Shown here: positions 1 through 5,286 of the stretch, piece after piece
How the letters are laid out: each line of letters begins with the position of its first letter
Position numbering within the stretch: the stretch's first letter is position 1
Assembly (NCBI GenBank): GCA_900764725.1
Contig: CAAFPB010000521.1
Location: 1 to 5,572 of the forward strand
DNA length: 5,572 nucleotides
Direction: 5' to 3'
DNA from: an uncultured Catenibacterium sp.
GTDB lineage: Bacteria > Bacillota_I > Bacilli_A > Erysipelotrichales > Coprobacillaceae
Made by a program: the position numbers and the translations under genes
Notes under the pieces: generated by a model
The model's input: only the letters and a program-made list of their open reading frames with translations
Databases searched by the model: none
What the model was told of the DNA's origin: nothing

Positions 1-22
1 CAGACGTGTGCTCTTCCGATCT
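1..22. other. Illumina TruSeq read-2 adapter remnant (artefact)
   Basis: The first 22 bases match the 3' end of the standard Illumina TruSeq read-2/index adapter, including the terminal GCTCTTCCGATCT. This is untrimmed sequencing adapter, not genomic sequence. The reading frame of the neighbouring minus-strand gene is intact down to base 23, so genuine sequence starts there and any translation past it would be artificial. Confidence 0.97.
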
Positions 23-886
23 TCTATTCCATTCTTTAATATCTTTATCAACTTGTTTATTGTGTTCAATCGCAGCAGCTCTGTTTGAATTAAGCATAAT
101 GCCATAAGCTATTAAACATATTCCAACAATAATACAAACCAACAATAAGCCAGCTATTTGAGCGCCAACTACCATCCCGATTATAAGTGCCGCAACTCCA
201 TATAAAATATAAGTGGTACCATTATTTGGAGGTAAATCTACTTTAGTTCCTGGTACTTTTGTAAGGTTTGGAGGAGTAATAAAAATATTTTCTTCTACGA
301 ATGTAAACTTACCAATCTTATTAAAGCTTAATAAACAGCTATAGGGATTCACAACATTCTTATCTAATGAATGAATTACATAACGTGTTTGATATTCATC
401 CAATCTATCCCAGACAACATCTTCTTTCACAATCTGTACAGGTACCATATTTTCATCAAGTTTTGCCTGTACAGCACTTATAAACTGATTTTCTTCAAGA
501 GTTAATTCTGTTTCATTATAAAAATGTTCTTTCTTAGAATCCTTTTTTAACCAAGTCCATAAAGGTGTTAAACCAACACATACCCCAATGTTCTCACCAT
601 CGTACTTCTTATACTTATCTCTTTCTTTTTGTTGCTTTTCTTTAAGACTTTTATTCACTTTATTCGCAACATCTTTTGCACCTTCATAAGCAGCGCTTGT
701 AAGTTCATTAACAGATTCTTTTGCAGCAGAATAATCAATACTATCAATTTTAGATTTCAAGTAATCACTACTCACTTTAATATTTGAAGTAGTTGTTTGT
801 TTTTCTTCAAATTTTTCTCCACAATTAGTGCAGAATGACTGGTCATCCTTCAATTCCTGACCACAGTTTGGACAAATTTTAGACAT
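23..886 (-). CDS. Zinc-ribbon membrane protein, 3' end missing
   Basis: The gene opens at an ATG (884-886) with an AGAGGA ribosome binding site at 894-899, seven bases upstream, and stays open for 288 codons until the adapter, so the C-terminus is missing. Residues 5-22 form a double CxxC zinc ribbon: CPNC (C5, C8) and CTNC (C19, C22). Residues 25-95 are a charged, probably helical linker rich in Lys and Glu. Residues 96-215 look like a small folded domain I do not recognise. Residues 226-242 and 244-265 are two hydrophobic segments that would form a membrane hairpin, followed by a charged tail. Family knowledge: N-terminal zinc ribbons of this kind are common on uncharacterised Bacillota membrane proteins and do not define a function. 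The cytosolic placement of the ribbon is inferred. It is transcribed divergently from the kinase operon, and nothing ties it to that system beyond adjacency. Confidence 0.88.
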
Positions 887-936
887 TATTATTTCCTCTT
901 CTTTCTGAATATATTTGACTTAATTTTAACATTCCC

Positions 937-1101
937 TTACTTCATCATTTCTTTATGTGTCATAAGAAGATTATAGAGTTCATATCTAACATTTCTCTTT
1001 AATACAATGATAAAAATTAAAGTGGACCCCATATCAAGGACATAAAAAAAGACATCAACTAATGGATATTTAAATCCTAAAGTTAATGCCTTTGGATACA
1101 T
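937..1101 (-). CDS. Possible small membrane protein or 3' gene remnant
   Basis: A 54-codon frame runs from an ATG at 1099-1101 to a TAA at 937-939, on the same strand as the zinc-ribbon gene and 50 bases before its start. The product would have one hydrophobic segment (about residues 15-34, including FFYVLDMGSTLIFIIVL) and then a basic tail (KRNVRYELYNLL...), which fits the positive-inside rule. A GGAAAGG sequence lies 13 bases upstream of the ATG, too far for a good ribosome binding site. The same frame stays protein-like for nine codons upstream of the ATG (including DWKG) before a TAA, and further upstream it is interrupted by more stops. It may therefore be the 3' remnant of a decayed membrane-protein gene rather than a live small gene. 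I recognise no family. A TATAAT on the same strand at 1105-1110 would start transcription near 1098, inside the ATG, which argues against this start. Confidence 0.3.
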   Translation of the reverse strand: MYPKALTLGFKYPLVDVFFYVLDMGSTLIFIIVLKRNVRYELYNLLMTHKEMMK

Positions 1102-1104
1102 ACG

Positions 1105-1132
1105 ATTATATATACCTTTCCAATCTTCTTAA
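1105..1132 (-). promoter_or_regulatory. Candidate sigma-A promoter toward zinc-ribbon gene
   Basis: On the minus strand, TTAAGA (1127-1132) is followed after 16 bases by a perfect TATAAT (1105-1110). This points at the zinc-ribbon gene and would give a leader of about 210 bases. The -35 matches the consensus at only four of six positions, and in sequence this AT-rich chance matches are common. Confidence 0.25.
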
Positions 1133-1264
1133 TAAGAATCAATTATATCTTTATATATTTATATTATCATATGTAACAAATATACTTTATATCATATTTT
1201 ATGTAATTCATGACGTTCAACTGCTGTTTTATTCACAAACATGCATTTTCGTGATTTTATCATT

Positions 1265-1270
1265 TATAAT
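1265..1270 (+). promoter_or_regulatory. Candidate -10 element of kinase operon
   Basis: A perfect TATAAT hexamer lies 19 bases before the first kinase-operon start codon. At the usual 16-18 base spacing there is only a poor -35 (near 1242-1247, TGCATT). Transcription would start near 1277, just before the ribosome binding site, giving a very short leader. A weak -35 would fit a promoter that needs an activator such as the LytTR regulator encoded in the operon, but this is speculative. Confidence 0.22.
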
Positions 1271-1289
1271 ATGAGCGTGGGAGGCACCT

Positions 1290-2144
1290 ATGCAATCATT
1301 CATTATATTTATAATCTATATGCTGTGGATATTAACCATCAGCCAATACTTATATCATCAGCTATTGAAACCAAAAACAGATCATATTCTGCTTATTGGT
1401 ATCAGTCTTAATATTCTATTCGTAGTACTTTACCTATTACTACAGAACCATCCATTTGTTTCTACTACGCTCTTATACGTCTTTGTATTTCTTCCATCAT
1501 TATTCTATGAAGAAGATATGAAACATAAACTTACTATTACCTTTATGTCACTCACCTTTGCTGTTGCTTCAGAAACAGCATGGTCTACTTTCTTTATTGC
1601 AATAAGTCCACTATTTCCTCATACAAGTATGATTCCTGCACTATTTAAGACAAACAACCAATATATACTTATTAGTATATTCTCATTGTTGTCTGGATCA
1701 GTCTTCTATTTATTAGCTTATCTAGCAGCTACTATCTTTAAGAATTACTTTACAGTATTAAAGTCAGGTTACATCTTAAAGCTATGTTTTTATTATATGG
1801 TAGTCATCTTTTTCCAAAATATGATTACATCATCTGCTAGTGTAAAGGAATCCTTATTCATACTTCCTGTATTTATCGTATCTACAATTATTATGTGTAT
1901 TCTATTTGATAGAGTATTGAAACAGATATCTACTCAAAGTCAGGAAATAGCTTTAAAGAAACAGCAGGTAAAACTCTTAGAAACACAATTAACTTCTTAT
2001 AAAAAAACAGAAAAACAGTATATGTCTATTCGTCATTGGAATCATGATATTGCGAATCACTTGATGGCCTTGTCACATTTAATAGAATCTTCCCAATACG
2101 AGGAGGCAAAAGAATATATCAAACATATTACTGAGGAGGAATAA
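1290..2144 (+). CDS. Polytopic membrane sensor with histidine DHp hairpin, no ATPase domain
   Basis: This 284-residue protein starts at an ATG with GGGAGG five bases upstream (1279-1284). About seven hydrophobic segments lie near residues 3-22, 33-51, 57-73, 81-105, 125-149, 160-180 and 188-206, the layout of AgrC/ComD-type peptide-sensing kinases. A coiled-coil-like stretch (about 211-245) leads to the H-box RHWNHDIANHL at 248-258. H252 is the expected phospho-accepting histidine, with D253 and N256 conserved as in HPK10 kinases and Spo0B-type helices. The hairpin turn and second helix (QYEEAKEYIKHI) follow, and the protein then stops. A normal ComD/AgrC kinase would continue about 130 residues with N- and G-boxes, and these are absent. 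The stop is not an obvious frameshift: the next gene begins two bases later with its own signals and membrane segments. Likely role (inference): sensor and phospho-acceptor subunit, phosphorylated by the ATPase protein encoded next. A truncated paralogue that has lost function is the alternative. Confidence 0.85.
   Translation: MQSFIIFIIYMLWILTISQYLYHQLLKPKTDHILLIGISLNILFVVLYLLLQNHPFVSTTLLYVFVFLPSLFYEEDMKHKLTITFMSLTFAVASETAWSTFFIAISPLFPHTSMIPALFKTNNQYILISIFSLLSGSVFYLLAYLAATIFKNYFTVLKSGYILKLCFYYMVVIFFQNMITSSASVKESLFILPVFIVSTIIMCILFDRVLKQISTQSQEIALKKQQVKLLETQLTSYKKTEKQYMSIRHWNHDIANHLMALSHLIESSQYEEAKEYIKHITEEE
2134..2139 (+). promoter_or_regulatory. Ribosome binding site inside the end of the sensor gene
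   Basis: A perfect AGGAGG lies inside the Glu-Glu-Glu codons that end the upstream sensor protein, seven bases before the ATG at 2147. The upstream TAA (2142-2144) sits between this site and that ATG, with two bases separating stop and start. This fixes the downstream start and suggests translational coupling, which would help keep the two proteins at equal levels. Confidence 0.85.
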
Positions 2145-2146
2145 TC

Positions 2147-2962
2147 ATGAATATATATAAAATACCCTTACTATTCATTATTTTCTCTTCTATCTTTGCA
2201 TATCTCAATAAACTGACTTTCATTATACCTGAATTAAATTACTTGATTATTATCTTTCAAGGATTATTGATTGGTTCAGTGCTTGCTTTGTTTATTTCTA
2301 TATCTTATGCAATTAAGAAAATATTTGAGTTTACTGAAGAGAATATTCAAATAGATACAATGATGAAAAATCAGGAACTAAGAAAGAAACAGGAAGAAGA
2401 ATTAAAAGCAATCAAAGAGAATGCTGAAGAGATTCAGAATAAAATAAAGAAAGACTTAAAAACTGTAAGTGAAATGTTAGATACTAATGTAGAAGAGGCA
2501 AAAGAAACACTTATACAGTTATCTGATCATTTTGAATCTGTTAGAATGCATCCTATTTGTGCTGATTCTTTAATGAATGCGATTCTTCAATCTAAGAAGG
2601 ATTATGCGAATAGTTTAGGAATTGATGTGCATTATCATGTAGTAACTGAGTATGCCAATTGTTTTGATATAGACTTATCTGCCGTACTCTTTAACTTATT
2701 AGATAATGGAATAGAAGCATGTAGTCAATGTAATGATTCCTCACTTAGTTTATCTATAAGTGATCATCTAGGCTATTTACACATTAAGATGATCAATTCA
2801 AAACAAGAGAAGAAATTTACTGGTGAAACAACCAAAGAAGATAAGAAACATCATGGTTATGGCTTGTCTATTATTACAGATATCGCAAATAAGCATGATG
2901 GATCTGTACAATGGATAGATAATGGAAATACATTTACATCACTTGTTATGTTGAAAGTATAG
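2147..2962 (+). CDS. Membrane-anchored GHKL ATPase lacking the H-box histidine
   Basis: This 271-residue protein has two N-terminal hydrophobic segments (about residues 6-20 and 31-56) joined by a short loop, then a long charged coiled coil (about 60-110). A DHp-like hairpin follows, whose second helix carries the EEAKE motif (116-120) also found in the upstream sensor. No histidine occurs before residue 128, so the phospho-accepting site is gone; in my best alignment N98 stands where H252 does in the sensor. The C-terminal half is a GHKL/HPK10 ATPase (HATPase_c_5-like) domain that looks intact: N-box NLLDNGIEAC with N183, D186 and N187, the NS pair typical of this family at 217-218, G-box HGYGLSII with G237 and G239, and a GNTFTSLVML end. 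With almost no extracellular part, it is unlikely to sense a ligand itself. Likely role (inference): catalytic subunit that binds ATP and phosphorylates the histidine of the upstream protein. It could instead be a degenerate pseudokinase-like regulator. Confidence 0.87.
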   Translation: MNIYKIPLLFIIFSSIFAYLNKLTFIIPELNYLIIIFQGLLIGSVLALFISISYAIKKIFEFTEENIQIDTMMKNQELRKKQEEELKAIKENAEEIQNKIKKDLKTVSEMLDTNVEEAKETLIQLSDHFESVRMHPICADSLMNAILQSKKDYANSLGIDVHYHVVTEYANCFDIDLSAVLFNLLDNGIEACSQCNDSSLSLSISDHLGYLHIKMINSKQEKKFTGETTKEDKKHHGYGLSIITDIANKHDGSVQWIDNGNTFTSLVMLKV

Positions 2963-2966
2963 GAGG
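2961..2966 (+). promoter_or_regulatory. Ribosome binding site overlapping stop codon
   Basis: AGGAGG starts on the last two bases of the upstream TAG stop and lies seven bases before the ATG at 2974. It fixes the response-regulator start and again points to coupled translation in the three-gene operon. Confidence 0.85.
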
Positions 2967-2973
2967 TTATATC

Positions 2974-3681
2974 ATGCTTAAGATAGCACTATGTGAAGAC
3001 AATAAAATACAACACAATCAAATAGTATCCTTTATAGAAACAATCTCTATGCCTAAGCATACTCTAGATTCTTTCTATAAAGGAAATGACTTATTCACAA
3101 ATATCCAGGAAGCTATGAATAATAAAGAACCTTATGATATTGTGATTATGGATATTGATTTACCTGATGGTAATGGGATTAAGTTTTCTAAGAAAATCAA
3201 TGTCTTTTCACCTCATACAATCATCATTTACATGACTTCTTATGAAGATTATGTAAGTGATGTGTATGATACAGAACATCTCTATTTTATTCTTAAGAAG
3301 AATTATCAGAAGTATCTACCACATGCTTTATCACTTGCATATGAAGTATTAAATAAAGAAAGAAGAGCTTCTTTAAAGATTTTCTGGAATAAAGAAGAAT
3401 ACAACATACTAGTGAAGGATATACTCTATATGGAGAGACAATTAAGAAAAACTTTTATTGTGACTCCTACACAGACTTATGTAACATCTGAAAAGTTAGA
3501 AGATTTACTTAAACGTTTAGGAGAAACATTTGCCATGTCGCATAGAAGTTATATTATTAATTTAAAGATGGTACAGAGTATTACTAAGGATTCAGCACTT
3601 CTTGTAGATGGTACTTCTATTCCTATTAGTCGTAGTTATTATAAGGCTTTAAAAGATCAAGTTAATAATCTTATTCCATAA
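2974..3681 (+). CDS. LytTR-family response regulator (AgrA/ComE type)
   Basis: This 235-residue protein has the classic AgrA/ComE/LytR layout and usual length. The receiver domain (about residues 1-122) shows the acidic pair E8-D9, the phospho-accepting D60 in VIMDIDLPDGNGI, T88-S89 at the switch position and a conserved Lys (K108 or K109). The LytTR DNA-binding domain covers about residues 132-235, with the characteristic FAMSHRSYIINL at 186-197 and ISRSYYKAL at 218-226. It is the last gene of the operon, 11 bases after the ATPase gene, and a terminator hairpin begins three bases after its stop. Family knowledge: such regulators bind paired short direct repeats and often activate their own operon and nearby peptide-signalling genes. 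Here it is the expected receiver of phosphate from the histidine of the two-part kinase. Its target genes cannot be told from this window. Confidence 0.93.
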   Translation: MLKIALCEDNKIQHNQIVSFIETISMPKHTLDSFYKGNDLFTNIQEAMNNKEPYDIVIMDIDLPDGNGIKFSKKINVFSPHTIIIYMTSYEDYVSDVYDTEHLYFILKKNYQKYLPHALSLAYEVLNKERRASLKIFWNKEEYNILVKDILYMERQLRKTFIVTPTQTYVTSEKLEDLLKRLGETFAMSHRSYIINLKMVQSITKDSALLVDGTSIPISRSYYKALKDQVNNLIP

Positions 3682-3684
3682 CAC

Positions 3685-3718
3685 AAAAGACCTAGACACC
3701 TAAATGTCTAAGTCTTTT
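3685..3718. terminator. Shared bidirectional terminator hairpin
   Basis: An inverted repeat has outer arms AAAAGAC/GTCTTTT (3685-3691 and 3712-3718), one mismatch (3692 against 3711), inner arms TAGACA/TGTCTA (3693-3698 and 3705-3710) and a six-base loop (3699-3704). The plus strand continues with a T-rich tail (TTTTATTATAT), giving a plausible intrinsic terminator for the kinase operon. On the other strand the arm itself supplies TTTT, so it may also end the convergent minus-strand operon, with a weaker tail. The right arm encodes the last residues of the minus-strand gene, and that gene's stop codon falls in the loop. Confidence 0.85.
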
Positions 3719-4242
3719 ATTATATCTTCAGAATCCACAAACTCAGGATCCATATGTGTTAATAAATGCCACTCATCTGGATCTGTAAATAAGATGGCTT
3801 CGCCATCTTCAGAACCAAAATAAGCTCTCTCTACATCATGTCCCTTAGATTCTAAGTATTCTTTAACACACATATAGTTATATTCTCTTTTCACTACATA
3901 ATCCTTAACTTCATTATTAGGAATAGAATAAGCATCTACTCTAGTAGCTCCTTCAATCATTCCATTTCCTGGTATAGATAAATCAACAATCTCCTCCCAA
4001 TAGATGTCTACCCTACCATCACCAGTAAACATAAATGTAGTAAAAGGTACAATATGACCATTATATTTTAGTTCTACATAATAAGGTACCTTAAAAGGAT
4101 CAAAATATTCATACTCAAAACCTTCTATCACATCATGGTGATAACCATGTAATTGTGATATAAATTCTCTACCTTCTTCTATTGTATGAAATAAACCAAC
4201 ATTAGTAGTCAAATCACCTTGACATAATTTTAATATATACAT
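3700..4242 (-). CDS. Strongly acidic protein of unknown function
   Basis: I do not recognise this protein. It has 180 residues when started at the ATG (4240-4242), which I prefer to the GTG at 4249-4251. The sequence AGGTGAT (4247-4253) is a good ribosome binding site for the ATG, and the GTG lies within it. The product is soluble-looking, with no signal peptide or membrane segment. It is very acidic, with 37 Asp/Glu against 13 Lys/Arg, and the last 35 residues are especially so. It is rich in aromatic residues (for example YEYFDPF at 44-50, VDIYWEEI at 78-85). The pattern of short strands and turns suggests a compact alpha/beta fold. It follows the WYL regulator gene with the stop and ribosome binding site overlapping, so the two are almost certainly co-transcribed and coupled. 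A partner or effector role for the WYL protein is possible but not shown by the sequence. Confidence 0.82.
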   Translation of the reverse strand: MYILKLCQGDLTTNVGLFHTIEEGREFISQLHGYHHDVIEGFEYEYFDPFKVPYYVELKYNGHIVPFTTFMFTGDGRVDIYWEEIVDLSIPGNGMIEGATRVDAYSIPNNEVKDYVVKREYNYMCVKEYLESKGHDVERAYFGSEDGEAILFTDPDEWHLLTHMDPEFVDSEDIIKDLDI

Positions 4243-4246
4243 AACG

Positions 4247-4253
4247 ATCACCT
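4247..4253 (-). promoter_or_regulatory. Ribosome binding site deciding the ATG start
   Basis: On the minus strand AGGTGAT overlaps the TAG stop (4252-4254) of the WYL gene. Counting AGGTG as the core, six bases separate it from the ATG at 4240-4242. The in-frame GTG three codons before that ATG is part of this site and immediately follows the stop codon, leaving no room for a ribosome binding site of its own. Confidence 0.75.
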
Positions 4254-5286
4254 ATTTTTTATAGTAGTTTAAGCTTTCTTCTAATGCTTCTGTAATAGAG
4301 TTTCTAAGCTTTTCTGGACCTAATACAACCATCATAGGACCAAACTGTCTAATCCAGTTCATAAGCCCTGTATTAAAGATAATACCTTCTACACTTGTTT
4401 CATACCATTGACGTTTATCTTTAGAATCAGCTGATGTGAGCACATTCTTTACTACAATATCTTTCCCAAAACGTGATACTACTTCTCTAATAAGTGCTTT
4501 ATCAAACTTAATATGTAATGTGATTTCATCACCATCAAAGAAACTATTCATTGATTTCGCAAGTGATTGTTTCAATGATTCACTCATCTTTTCTTCATCA
4601 TCAAAATCAAAATAATAAGTACGACTAAAATCTAAGTTTCTAATACGATCAATACGGAATGTAGTCAAAGAATCCTTATGCTTATTATAATAAGCACGTA
4701 AATAGTAATGACCATCCACAATAACTGTATTATATGGACTCACATTATAGAACTCATGATTGAGTCCTGCATTTCCTTTTGTAGAATGTGTTTCATTAGG
4801 ATGATCATCACGAATAACATAATCCACATACTGGAAACGAATATCCTTCTTATTACGTATAGCTGTAGTAATCGTCATTAAGTTTTCACTAAATGAATAG
4901 TCTTCTTTCTCATCATCTTCTATTTCTGGAATAATAAGACAATCCTTCTGTTTAGCTGAACAGAACTTTAATAGTTTACTAATAAGTTCTTTCTTATCTT
5001 TACTACTTAAATCCTGACGATAATTTACCATATCAATAAGTAATTGTATCTGTGCTTCATCAAAACAACCTGCTTCAATAATATAACCAAAACGTCTGAC
5101 TGCTTTAATGATTTCTTTTCCAAACATTAAAGCTGTAAATGCATTGATTTGTTTAATGACTGCATATACAGCTTTTAAACCAATATCATAACCTTTTTCT
5201 TCTAATTGACGCTGTATATCTTCTGCACTAATGCATTCTTCTGAATTCATCAATAATGAGAAGACAGCCCACATTTTTTCTCCCAT
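4252..5286 (-). CDS. WYL-domain transcriptional regulator
   Basis: This 344-residue protein starts at an ATG with AGGAGG six bases upstream (5293-5298). Residues 1-70 look like a winged helix-turn-helix (ISAEDIQRQLEEKGY, then a recognition-helix-like KAVYAVIKQINAF and a wing RRFGYII). A helical linker follows (about 75-140). The WYL domain covers about 147-225: IRFQYVDY, YNVSPYNTVIVDGHYYLRAY (the WYL signature here reads YYL at 194-196) and FRIDRI at 210-215 with the conserved R211. The C-terminal part (about 254-342) matches the WCX extension, with WYETSVEG and GPMMVVLGPEKLR. Family knowledge: WYL proteins are ligand-responsive transcription factors, often sensing nucleotides or nucleic-acid fragments, and some control phage-defence loci (BrxR, CapW). 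An insert of about 25 residues between IRFQYVDY and the next strand is longer than usual. It is encoded between an unknown upstream gene, which it overlaps by 37 bases, and the acidic protein. Confidence 0.9.
   Translation of the reverse strand: MGEKMWAVFSLLMNSEECISAEDIQRQLEEKGYDIGLKAVYAVIKQINAFTALMFGKEIIKAVRRFGYIIEAGCFDEAQIQLLIDMVNYRQDLSSKDKKELISKLLKFCSAKQKDCLIIPEIEDDEKEDYSFSENLMTITTAIRNKKDIRFQYVDYVIRDDHPNETHSTKGNAGLNHEFYNVSPYNTVIVDGHYYLRAYYNKHKDSLTTFRIDRIRNLDFSRTYYFDFDDEEKMSESLKQSLAKSMNSFFDGDEITLHIKFDKALIREVVSRFGKDIVVKNVLTSADSKDKRQWYETSVEGIIFNTGLMNWIRQFGPMMVVLGPEKLRNSITEALEESLNYYKK

Larger units (their letters stand above)
887..1289. other. AT-rich divergent intergenic region
   Basis: These 403 bases separate the zinc-ribbon gene from the kinase operon. 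Most of it is very AT-rich, especially 1105-1205. It holds a possible 54-codon minus-strand ORF (937-1101), TATAAT-like hexamers on both strands (1265-1270 plus; 1105-1110 and 970-975 minus), and an imperfect repeat of TATCATAT...TGTAA at 1165-1176 and 1190-1206. I see no tRNA, rRNA, riboswitch or clear terminator. Several short plus-strand ORFs here (starting at 955, 1007, 1086 and 1210) have no ribosome binding site and I do not call them genes. Promoters for both flanking transcription units should lie here, but no hexamer pair is convincing. Confidence 0.6.

Noticed and set aside
927..999. Similar 12-13 base motifs (TAACATTCCCTT at 927-938 and TAACATTTCTCTT at 987-999), considered as paired regulator sites
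   Set aside because: The spacing of 60 bases does not fit LytTR paired sites, and short AT-rich near-repeats are expected by chance here.
955..1002. 15-codon plus-strand ORF (MCHKKIIEFISNISL), considered as a signal peptide precursor
   Set aside because: No ribosome binding site, no leader or Gly-Gly motif and no processing signal; its length is within chance expectation.
1105..1205. AT-rich tract considered as a replication origin or centromere-like site
   Set aside because: No DnaA-box series, iterons or nearby replication genes; consistent with an ordinary AT-rich promoter region.
1210..1254. 14-codon plus-strand ORF with two adjacent cysteines, considered as a pheromone
   Set aside because: No ribosome binding site and too short for an AgrD-like precursor, which needs an amphipathic leader and an acidic tail.
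1086..1274. 62-codon plus-strand ORF just before the sensor gene
   Set aside because: It has no ribosome binding site before its ATG. Its product is mostly Ile, Leu, Tyr and Phe, as expected from chance reading of very AT-rich DNA. It was considered as a small membrane peptide or as a frameshifted N-terminus of the sensor, but the sensor has its own strong start.
1241..1408. Plus-strand ORF overlapping the start of the sensor gene
   Set aside because: It reads the sensor coding region in another frame and has no start signal; a shadow.
2130..2160. Frameshift or nonsense mutation splitting one kinase gene at the sensor/ATPase junction
   Set aside because: The second gene starts with its own ribosome binding site, two membrane segments and a second DHp-like hairpin, so the two pieces do not join into one normal kinase.
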